Shown: positions 1 through 5,665 of the stretch, piece by piece
Layout: every line of letters starts with the position of its first letter
How positions within the stretch are numbered: the first letter of the stretch is position 1
NCBI GenBank assembly: GCA_019347795.1
Contig: JAHWKS010000421.1
Location: 1-5,792, forward strand
Reading direction: 5' to 3'
DNA length: 5,792 nucleotides
Source of the DNA: Planctomycetota bacterium
GTDB taxonomy: Bacteria > Planctomycetota > Planctomycetia > Pirellulales > Pirellulaceae
The notes under the pieces: model-generated
The model's input: only the letters and a program-made list of their open reading frames with translations
What the model was told of the DNA's origin: nothing
Databases searched by the model: none
Translations under genes and position numbers: made by a program

Positions 1-61
1 CTGTCATAGCGACGGCTAGAAGCACCGCAGCGGCGAATCATGCAATAAACAATTTCTTAAT
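1..61 (-). pseudogene. Possible broken or mis-sequenced start of a downstream exported-protein gene, running off the left edge
   Basis: Read on the minus strand from base 61, this frame gives IKKLFIA, then a TGA stop (bases 38-40), then FAAAVLLAVAMT to the window edge. Apart from the stop, this is the layout of a Sec signal peptide: a short lysine-rich head followed by a hydrophobic alanine/leucine core. The first codon is ATT where ATG would be expected, and there is no clear AGGAG site before it. Two single-base changes (ATT to ATG, and TGA to a sense codon such as TGG) would restore a normal signal peptide. It could be a decayed sixth gene of the operon, an error at a contig end, or chance. 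An alternative ATG at base 41 opens another frame (MIRRCGASSRRYD to the edge) that does not look like a signal peptide. Confidence 0.25.
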
Positions 62-150
62 TACTCTGTCTCATTGTTGTAGGTAAGGGGAATGAGGCTC
101 GAGCGACTTTTGTCACTAGCGGCCGAGATCCGCGCTTTCGCGAATTAGCG
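62..150. other. Intergenic segment after the last intact gene, without a convincing terminator
   Basis: No gene is visible here. Bases 41-80 are markedly more AT-rich than the rest of the window. On the minus strand there is a 6-bp hairpin, AGTGAC-AAAA-GTCGCT (bases 102-117, with one G-U pair), and just after the stop codon two competing small stems: CGCG-AAAG-CGCG (131-142) and a GCGCT/AGCGC pairing. None is followed by a T tract, so an intrinsic terminator is not supported. The operon may continue leftward beyond the window. Confidence 0.5.
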
Positions 151-1173
151 CTACTCGGGGTGAAAGAGTTTGGCGAGATCTTCGACATAGGCGTCTTGAT
201 CTCCGCTGATTCCAATCATCAACTTCAAGGCATCGTGGGAGACTTGTGATTGCGTCTCGTCCCTCAATCCGATGAGCTGGGCGTTGATCTCTGTGCCGAA
301 GCGCGACTTCGTGACGATGCCTCGTCGTCCAAGCTCGTCAAGAAACCGTTCAATCTGGTCGATGCCCATCTCTTGCATCGGACGAAGCGGATGTGCCGAG
401 AGCCAGCCCTGCCAGAACCTGACCGATTCTTCGCTGCCTGACAGCAGCGCTAGTGCGCACAACCCCAGGTCGGGCTCGTCGGGTCGAACCGTGGCGAACC
501 GCGTTACCGCGTCTGCATTGACCGCACGCTTCCGCACCAGTTCGGCAATCAGGCGCCGCGTTCGGAACAAGGTTTGGCTAAAGGTGAATTGATAGTCTCG
601 GCCGCTCACGTTTCGGCTGCGGGCGATCGTGAGCGCCTCGCTCATCGGGTTGCCGAATTCCGGATGGCCGCAAGCCAATTCATGGGCCCACTGGAGCCGC
701 CGCTCTTGAATCGCCGGGGCTTCCTCGCTGGCCCACGCCTCGAGGATTGCGCGAAACACTTTGACGGGATGCGTCTCATCCTTGAGGGCGTGCCAAACGG
801 CGTTGTCCAACTCCTGGGTCGAATTCGGCTCCTTGATCGCCCGCTGCCAATTCCGGCCCGTTTCGAACGAGTTCCGGCGTGCCCGTGAGACCATCTGTCG
901 GGCGCGCGAAAGTTCGCCCCAGGGGTTGTTCGCGTCGTCAGCCACCACGATTGAAACCGGCCGGCCGCCGATCCGTTGCGGCTGTTGGTGCAACTCGACG
1001 ACGACTTGTCCGTCTTGAACGAAGCTGTCGTACTCGAGCGTGACGAAGTGAACTTCGCCGCCGACGCGGACGGGAATGCGAACGGACTTATCTGAATCGT
1101 TCGTTTCCGTGCATAGGGCCGACCAATAACATCCGGCGAGCAACGCCGCGGATATCACGAAAATCCTGGTCAT
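151..1173 (-). CDS. Predicted lipoprotein of unknown function, 340 aa
   Basis: I do not recognise the family. The ATG at 1173 is preceded by AGAAGG (1180-1185) at a 6-nt spacing, which supports this start. The N-terminus (residues 1-15) has one arginine, a hydrophobic stretch and the lipobox LAGC, with Cys15 as the predicted lipidated residue, so signal peptidase II export and membrane anchoring are likely. A less likely alternative is signal peptidase I cleavage after ALC at about residue 21. Residues 30-80 look beta-rich (alternating VRIPVRV, VHFVTLEYDSF, QVVVEL, VSIVVADD). From about 85 to the end the protein is mostly amphipathic helix and rich in arginine and glutamate. No catalytic motif is visible; the HELACGH around residue 164 is not a metalloprotease motif (see the rejected list). 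It is the last intact gene of the run, 27 nt after the metallopeptidase-like gene, so it is probably co-transcribed with it. Confidence 0.85.
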   Translation of the reverse strand: MTRIFVISAALLAGCYWSALCTETNDSDKSVRIPVRVGGEVHFVTLEYDSFVQDGQVVVELHQQPQRIGGRPVSIVVADDANNPWGELSRARQMVSRARRNSFETGRNWQRAIKEPNSTQELDNAVWHALKDETHPVKVFRAILEAWASEEAPAIQERRLQWAHELACGHPEFGNPMSEALTIARSRNVSGRDYQFTFSQTLFRTRRLIAELVRKRAVNADAVTRFATVRPDEPDLGLCALALLSGSEESVRFWQGWLSAHPLRPMQEMGIDQIERFLDELGRRGIVTKSRFGTEINAQLIGLRDETQSQVSHDALKLMIGISGDQDAYVEDLAKLFHPE

Positions 1174-1179
1174 GGGAGA

Positions 1180-1185
1180 CCTTCT
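1180..1185 (-). promoter_or_regulatory. Ribosome binding site for the 340-aa lipoprotein
   Basis: AGAAGG on the minus strand, 6 nt before the ATG at 1173. It sits wholly inside the 27-nt gap after the upstream stop codon, which fits an operon-internal start. Confidence 0.7.
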
Positions 1186-1200
1186 GTAGAGAGTTCGGGG

Positions 1201-2856
1201 CTAGGGCCGTTGGCCCAGTTCTTCCATCACAGCGACGACGCGCCGCTGATTGCTTTGCGTAAGTTCGTCGAAGCCTAATGCCAACCAGTAAGCAGCGTTG
1301 GCTCGTTGGACGGGTGAAGCACTCGGGTCTTTCAGGACGCGTAAGGCGGCCGCATTGACCGTGTCTCGCGAAGTTGCCGCCAGGCCGCCGTGGACCCGTT
1401 CCATCACGTCGAACTGCCGAATCCGCGCCTCGCGTACGCCTGTGGGATTCTCAAGCAGGTCGTTGAATTGAGTGGGAAGGCGAAAGCAAACGTTGATCAG
1501 CTCGGTTCCGGCTTTGACGGGATTATCTCGAGCGACCCGAGTGATGCGGGCAGCGCTGTCCGCGTTGCCGTCGAGCGCGAACAGCAACATGTCGGCGGCG
1601 ACGCCGATCGATTCGCCGTTCACGCTCTTCGACCCGACCCGGGCCGCGGCGACCTCGAGTTGTTGCCGCAACTCCGCAGGCGTGTCGTCGAGCACGATGA
1701 CGACGATGGCGCCGTCCTGATGCACACACCAAGTTCGCAGGTAGTCGGTTCCAGCAACCTGGCTGACGAACAAGCTGGCGTGACCGGCCGAGGCAAAGTA
1801 GAGCAGGGCGCCGCCGCCGATATAATTCGTCTGCTCGTTTTCGACGAGTACGAAGCGATCCGCGACGAGCCCCAGGGGAATTGCTTCACGATCCATCTCC
1901 GACGGAGTAAGCGGAAGTCCGTGCCACAATCGCACGTACAGTTCGCCCAACGTGCCGGACTCGAGCAAGGTCCATCCATCGAGCGCAACATTTTCAGCCG
2001 GCAACGACTCGCGGTTCCAATGCGACTTGCCCAAGACGACGCTCGTCGATTCCGGCAGACCGCGAAACTGCGACGGATACCACTGCTTCCAGCGAGTGAG
2101 GTTCGCCAGAGCATTCTGAATCGCATGGCACACGCCCCACGAATAGGGAAACCGCACGTCCTTGGAGACGGCGTCAATCACGTCGCCGCGGACGCCGCTT
2201 GCGTAAACGCGTTCGCAGTCGCTCTGATACCGCGCCAGCAGCATCGTCAACTGATCTTTGCCGGGAATCGGATCCCGCGAATCCGCGTCGATCCAAATCT
2301 GGTACATCTCTTCCGCGATGATCGCCGTGCCCTCGATCACGCAGAGGGCCGCCATGAACGCGTCTTCGTCTTCGTCTTCGCCGAGTTGATCCAGAATCTT
2401 GCCGAGGCCGAAGTTCTGATCGATCAGCGCATGATGAAGTTCGTGGGCAAGCGTGACGGTTTCGTCGGGGGAACCGCGTGGCAGGACGATCTCCTTGGCC
2501 TTGTAGTCGTAGTAACCAGCAAGGCTGGAATCGACGAGACGGCGGTATTCCTCTTCCGCCGAATCGATAGAGCAATCGATCAGCTCGAGCGTCGACAAGA
2601 TCTTCCAATCGACTATGCGGTCCCTGCTTTGAGCGTGGGATTTCACCTTCTGTTCATGGCGAAATGCTTCCACCGTGGGACGCCGAATCTCGACGTCATG
2701 TTTGTATTTCAGGCCCGTATGGCCTTCGAGAAACTGCTGAATCGCTTGCAGTTCGCGCGTGAGGTAGTCGTCTCCCTGGACGGAAAGGGTGACGCCGCCT
2801 GCGATGGCCGAACTCGGAAACGCAAGCAGCAGCAAAAGGATGTGGTTGAACCGCAT
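1201..2856 (-). CDS. Secreted HExxH (gluzincin-like) zinc metallopeptidase-like protein, 551 aa
   Basis: The N-terminus MRFNHILLLLLAFPSSAIAGG is a Sec signal peptide with likely cleavage after AIA (residue 19). The core motif is TLAHELHHALIDQNFGL: HELHH at residues 138-142 (codons 2445-2431) gives two zinc-binding histidines and the catalytic glutamate. The likely third ligand is Glu175 in VIEGTA, 33 residues after the second histidine. GYYDYKAKEIVLP (114-126) precedes it, and further on come PESTSVV (268-274), LGELYVRLWHG (303-313) and ADRFVLVEN (332-340). From memory, the order GFYD-type strand, HELTHALQDQ-type helix, LVEGDA-type glutamate helix and GDR-type strand recurs in a family of bacterial secreted proteins of poorly known function. 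That supports the call, but I cannot give a family accession. The C-terminal part (about 415-551) is helical and unassigned. A perfect (GAAGAC)3 repeat encodes EDEDED between the two zinc motifs. The ATG at 2856 has GAGGA 5 nt upstream. The start lies 9 nt after the preceding stop, so translational coupling is likely. Confidence 0.85.
   Translation of the reverse strand: MRFNHILLLLLAFPSSAIAGGVTLSVQGDDYLTRELQAIQQFLEGHTGLKYKHDVEIRRPTVEAFRHEQKVKSHAQSRDRIVDWKILSTLELIDCSIDSAEEEYRRLVDSSLAGYYDYKAKEIVLPRGSPDETVTLAHELHHALIDQNFGLGKILDQLGEDEDEDAFMAALCVIEGTAIIAEEMYQIWIDADSRDPIPGKDQLTMLLARYQSDCERVYASGVRGDVIDAVSKDVRFPYSWGVCHAIQNALANLTRWKQWYPSQFRGLPESTSVVLGKSHWNRESLPAENVALDGWTLLESGTLGELYVRLWHGLPLTPSEMDREAIPLGLVADRFVLVENEQTNYIGGGALLYFASAGHASLFVSQVAGTDYLRTWCVHQDGAIVVIVLDDTPAELRQQLEVAAARVGSKSVNGESIGVAADMLLFALDGNADSAARITRVARDNPVKAGTELINVCFRLPTQFNDLLENPTGVREARIRQFDVMERVHGGLAATSRDTVNAAALRVLKDPSASPVQRANAAYWLALGFDELTQSNQRRVVAVMEELGQRP
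2362..2379 (-). repeat. Perfect tandem hexanucleotide repeat (GAAGAC)3 inside the metallopeptidase-like gene
   Basis: On the plus strand GTCTTC occurs three times in a row. On the coding strand this is GAAGAC three times, encoding residues 160-165 (EDEDED). It is in frame, so a change in copy number would alter the length of an acidic loop between the HExxH helix and the Glu175 helix without breaking the frame. Confidence 0.8.
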
Positions 2857-2861
2857 GGGAA

Positions 2862-2866
2862 TCCTC
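2862..2866 (-). promoter_or_regulatory. Ribosome binding site overlapping the stop codon of the preceding gene
   Basis: GAGGA, 5 nt before the ATG at 2856. Its first G is also the last base of the TAG stop (2866-2868) of the upstream 368-aa gene, so a ribosome finishing that gene is already at this site. This arrangement usually signals coupled translation. Confidence 0.75.
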
Positions 2867-3972
2867 TAAGGGTGTTGTTGGTGGATTTGCCCGGCGACCT
2901 TTTGGTGGATCACGCGGCGGATTTGCGGAAGCAACGACCCCCGTACGAGTTCACGCTCCCAGGCTTCGACATAGGTCTCCCGCAGCCCCTCCGCCTGCTG
3001 TTGATGCTTGAGGGAAGCGAGGCGCAGATCGATGTAATGGCGTTGCAGGTCGAGCAAACGACTGTGAAACTCCTGGCTCGCCTGGTTTCGCGCATCGACT
3101 CGCTTGGAGTCGGCCTCCAGCGGGTCAGCCCCGGTTCCTAGTTCGTCCGCTTCCTGGAACTGTGCGAAGGCAACCAGATATTCCCGCTTCCAAACTTCCT
3201 GAACGGAGAAGGGACTGTCGCGCCACCCCTCCCTGAATGACAGGGTGAAAATTTCGTCCGGCGGGCTGACGTCGAGGGAACCCGACTTCGGTTCGTTCCC
3301 ATCGATCACCCGAAAGTCGTCCAGCACGGCGTCGTCCGCGCCGTTGAGCGCGAGGATGGTCACCAGATCTTCCGGGAACCGATCGTCCGCCTTGACCGGC
3401 ACGAGTTGCATGGAGATCTGACCTGAGATCACCGCACGGGCGCGGGCGGGACCGTTGTAGATGTGGCAAACAATCTCTTTTCGATCGCCATGTCGAACGA
3501 GCAGTTGCACGCGGTTGGGCAGAACAATACGTACGCCGCGCTCCGTGAAGCTCCGTCCGGCGATCCGGGTGGTGGAGTCCACGAGACTTGAGGTGGCCAC
3601 GACGCGGTGCAAACGGCTCCGGTAGTCGTACCATTCGGTGCGAATCGTCGCCCATTCGCCGTCGGTTTCGATGGTGACGGCGCAGGCGCTCTTGGGCGCC
3701 ATGAAAGGGTTGATGGCGATCTCTTGTTTGAACGGAGACTTGGGTTTTTTGATCTCCAGAAGTCGATAGCCTTCGCCATGCCGCCGAAACACGTCTTCCG
3801 AGACGTCAACGCGGCGGGCGAGCGCCAACAAGGCATCGCATTCGCTGGCCTGAATCATGCTGCGCAACCTCGAAATGCGCAGCGCCTCGAACGTTTCTTC
3901 CAACTCGTTGCCGCGAATATTCACGGGAAGCAGCAGCGGGATGATGAGCGTGGCGAAAACCACTCGAATCAT
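2866..3972 (-). CDS. Exported protein of unknown function with helical C-terminus, 368 aa
   Basis: I do not recognise the family. The frame is open back to a GTG at 4041, but the ATG at 3972 is the better start. It has AGGAG (3980-3984) at a 7-nt spacing and directly begins a signal peptide or membrane anchor, MIRVVFATLIIPLLLPVNIRG, whereas the 23 extra residues of the longer form are Arg/Ser-rich and have no ribosome site. The signal cleavage site is not obvious, so the segment may remain as an N-terminal anchor. Residues about 22-75 look helical. Residues 85-265 look beta-rich (INPFMAPKSACAVTIET, WATIRTEWYDY, GVRIVLPNRVQLLVRHG, EIVCHIYNG). Residues 265-365 are long charged helices rich in Gln, Arg and Glu, possibly coiled coil. 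Three cysteines (45, 97, 169) could allow a disulfide. The gene lies 72 nt after the GDPH-protein gene, across a hairpin, and 9 nt before the metallopeptidase-like gene. Confidence 0.8.
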   Translation of the reverse strand: MIRVVFATLIIPLLLPVNIRGNELEETFEALRISRLRSMIQASECDALLALARRVDVSEDVFRRHGEGYRLLEIKKPKSPFKQEIAINPFMAPKSACAVTIETDGEWATIRTEWYDYRSRLHRVVATSSLVDSTTRIAGRSFTERGVRIVLPNRVQLLVRHGDRKEIVCHIYNGPARARAVISGQISMQLVPVKADDRFPEDLVTILALNGADDAVLDDFRVIDGNEPKSGSLDVSPPDEIFTLSFREGWRDSPFSVQEVWKREYLVAFAQFQEADELGTGADPLEADSKRVDARNQASQEFHSRLLDLQRHYIDLRLASLKHQQQAEGLRETYVEAWERELVRGSLLPQIRRVIHQKVAGQIHQQHP

Positions 3973-3979
3973 GGGATCA

Positions 3980-3984
3980 CTCCT
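3980..3984 (-). promoter_or_regulatory. Ribosome binding site that decides the start of the 368-aa protein
   Basis: AGGAG, 7 nt before the ATG at 3972. No comparable site precedes the alternative GTG at 4041, so this site shortens the frame by 23 codons. Confidence 0.8.
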
Positions 3985-3991
3985 GGGAAAA

Positions 3992-4016
3992 GAGCGGGAG
4001 CGCTCGGCCCCCGCTC
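3992..4016 (-). terminator. GC-rich hairpin followed by TTTT in the 72-nt gap: possible partial terminator or attenuator
   Basis: On the minus strand GAGCGGG (4016-4010) pairs perfectly with CCCGCTC (3998-3992) around an 11-nt loop, and TTTT follows directly at 3991-3988. This has the shape of an intrinsic terminator, but the T run is short and is followed by CCC, so readthrough is likely. It lies just upstream of the ribosome site of the next gene, where it could lower expression of the downstream three genes or protect a processed transcript end. This is the largest gap in the operon. Confidence 0.45.
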
Positions 4017-4044
4017 GGGATCTGGCCTGTGAGTGCGACACGCA

Positions 4045-5376
4045 CTAGCGCGCCGGAATCGACTCAGGCGGGCTGGGCTTTTGCTCCTCGACCTTGCGAA
4101 GTTCAGCCTCGGCGCGGTTCAGCTCGATCTCGAGCTTCTCGATTTCGAGCGAAATCTCTTGACTCCGTGCGTTGGTCGTAGCCGGGCTCTCCAGTTCATC
4201 GGCCGCCTTCGTTGCAAGGTCAGCCAACTTTGCCAGGCGAGACGAGATTTGCTCGCGCTCGAGAATGCCGGCATGCATCTTCTTGGCGTACGCGACCAGC
4301 TTTTCGCTGTAGCTTTCGCCGACCGCTTTCAGGCCCCGCAGCGACTCGTCGTTGTACGACTTCGCTGCGAGTGCCTGCCGCGCTCGATCAAGCACCTCGA
4401 GGTGCAGCCGCTCGACGCCGGTTTCGGCGGCTGCGAGCCACGTCGTGTCGAGGGCAAAGCGTTCATACGGCTTGATCGTTTCCGTCGGAGCCGCACGCTG
4501 GTATGACCTGGCGCCCGCGGGAGGAGCCGGGCGCGAGCCATCGGCCGTGCGAAGTTCGCCGGCGGAGGGAATCCAGTACAGAACGTGCGCTCGCCGGAGT
4601 TGCGCCAGGAACGCGTGGGCCGCGAAGATGCCGCCTTCGCCAGATTCGCCGACGGGTTCGCCGGAATTGAGGCGGCGGACAAACACGAACTTGTCCTTGG
4701 AGATGGCCGTCAGGGTCGTCGGCAAGCCGAAACCGTCGCTGGGCGAGCCGCCGGTTGACTCGAGCAACAACAGCATCTCCGGGAACACCAGAACCATGCA
4801 GTTGCTGGTGTAGTCGCCGTAGTGCTGGCTGCGAGTATGGTTCTCCACCCGGTCGAAGTGCGGGTCACCCCAGATGCGGACGCCCTCACCGGTGGCCGGG
4901 TTGGTCAGCCAGAAGTCGTTGGCGCCCTTGAAAACCATCACCCAGCCGTTGGGCAACACAACGCCGTTCTTGAGGTGGGCCACGTTGAGTTGCACGGCGG
5001 CCTTGCGCTCGACGTCGCCCGACTTGACCCGGCGGTAGATTTCCGCCAGCCGCGGCAACTGAGTGCGGGGAATGAAGCGATAGAGCGTTTCTTCACACTC
5101 GCGAAGGCGGCCCGCAACGCCAGCCATCGCCTCGAGCGTCAGCAACCGATGGAGCTGACTTTCATAGACGGGCGCCGACAAGCGCCCAACCGTAGTGCCG
5201 TTGGAGAGCGCTGCGAGGCTCGGATCGCGGCTTTGCGCGATCCGGCCCAGGGTGCTCGGCGACGAAATCTGCGGCAACTCCGAATGGTGCCGCGAGAATC
5301 CGCCACCGTGCGCGACGGCGGCCCCCATGATCAGGAGGCCAGCCGCCAACGCACTTACGACATTCTTCATCTTCAT
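4045..5376 (-). CDS. Secreted protein with a WGDPH domain (DUF1521/MIIA- or VWD-like) and C-terminal coiled coil, 443 aa
   Basis: The ATG at 5376 is chosen because AAGGAG (5385-5390) stands 8 nt before it. A GTG at 5379 and an ATG at 5370 are alternatives. The signal peptide is residues 1-22, with likely cleavage AAVA|HGGG. Residues 139-173 (LPNGWVMVF, then WLTNPATGEG, then VRIWGDPH) match the pattern I know from DUF1521/MIIA domains (such as rhizobial NopE proteins), which cut themselves between Asp and Pro of GDPH when calcium binds. VWD domains of mucins and RGM proteins share a GDPH that also autocleaves, and here a cysteine in TSNCMVLVF (Cys193) is reminiscent of VWD. Asp171-Pro172 is the predicted scissile bond (codons around 4866-4861). 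Residues from about 300 on are helical; about 370-432 are charged and heptad-like, then a proline-rich tail (KPSPPESIPAR). Autocleavage is inferred, not shown. The gene lies 38 nt after the partial gene at the right edge. Confidence 0.8.
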   Translation of the reverse strand: MKMKNVVSALAAGLLIMGAAVAHGGGFSRHHSELPQISSPSTLGRIAQSRDPSLAALSNGTTVGRLSAPVYESQLHRLLTLEAMAGVAGRLRECEETLYRFIPRTQLPRLAEIYRRVKSGDVERKAAVQLNVAHLKNGVVLPNGWVMVFKGANDFWLTNPATGEGVRIWGDPHFDRVENHTRSQHYGDYTSNCMVLVFPEMLLLLESTGGSPSDGFGLPTTLTAISKDKFVFVRRLNSGEPVGESGEGGIFAAHAFLAQLRRAHVLYWIPSAGELRTADGSRPAPPAGARSYQRAAPTETIKPYERFALDTTWLAAAETGVERLHLEVLDRARQALAAKSYNDESLRGLKAVGESYSEKLVAYAKKMHAGILEREQISSRLAKLADLATKAADELESPATTNARSQEISLEIEKLEIELNRAEAELRKVEEQKPSPPESIPAR

Positions 5377-5384
5377 CACACTTG

Positions 5385-5390
5385 CTCCTT
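5385..5390 (-). promoter_or_regulatory. Ribosome binding site for the WGDPH protein
   Basis: AAGGAG, 8 nt before the ATG at 5376, 5 nt before the GTG at 5379 and 14 nt before the ATG at 5370. The 8-nt spacing favours 5376 as the start. Confidence 0.75.
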
Positions 5391-5414
5391 GTGAGGAACG
5401 GGGGACTTCGCCAA

Positions 5415-5665
5415 CTACTTGGCGAACGGATAAACTTTGCCGCCGACGACCGAGGCCACGGGAACGAGGCCGCTACTGGAAGTCGTGGCAAACAACAACG
5501 TGCCGTCGTCACCGGCGAAGACGGCGTAACGGCGACTTTGGCATTGGTTCTTCACCTCGTCGTAGAGCCGGTGCGCGGCTCGGCACGAGCTGAGAGACTC
5601 GCGCGCCTGTGCGGTCTTGTGGACCTCGTGGGCAGCCGAACCGCACGCAATCACGGCCGCCGGCG
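5415..5665 (-). CDS. Small exported protein or lipoprotein of unknown function, N-terminus missing
   Basis: The reliable part encodes about 82 residues, beginning AAVIACGSAAHEV and ending GGKVYPFAK before a TAG stop. AAVIAC reads like the end of a signal peptide: VIAC fits a lipobox, or cleavage could follow GSA. If so, the mature protein is only about 80 residues and nearly complete. It has a helical, cysteine-containing stretch (SLSSCRAAHRLYDEVKNQC) followed by a short beta-rich part (RYAVFAGDDGTLLFATTSSSG, VPVASVVGGKVY). I do not recognise it. The true start lies in the corrupted bases to the right, where the frame stays open nominally to 5774 but encodes only Gly/Pro/Ala/Arg-rich nonsense. 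The gene is the first visible one of the operon, 38 nt before the WGDPH gene. Confidence 0.65.

Noticed and set aside
48..78. AACAAT/ATTGTT inverted repeat as a terminator or operator
   Set aside because: The stem is 6 bp and AT-rich with a 19-nt loop, and no T tract follows; such a match is expected by chance in an AT-rich stretch.
664..684. HELACGH in the 340-aa lipoprotein as a zinc motif
   Set aside because: The spacing H-E-L-A-C-G-H does not fit HExxH, and no further ligand pattern is visible.
1390..3141. Open plus-strand frame of 583 codons antisense to the metallopeptidase-like gene and part of the 368-aa gene
   Set aside because: It starts at a GTG without a ribosome site and runs antisense across two well-supported genes and the junction between them. 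Its product is Arg/Asp/Val/Gln/His-rich without a signal peptide or recognisable motif. Long open antisense frames are expected in GC-rich genes.
3973..4041. Longer start (GTG at 4041) for the 368-aa gene
   Set aside because: The added 23 residues are Arg/Ser-rich, span the hairpin, have no ribosome site and would push the hydrophobic signal segment inward. The ATG at 3972 has AGGAG at 7 nt.
4822..5394. Plus-strand frame of 190 codons opposite the WGDPH gene, and the similar frames at 3607-4032 and 4033-4506
   Set aside because: All lie inside minus-strand genes that have signal peptides and ribosome sites. They have no ribosome sites of their own and show shadow-type composition.
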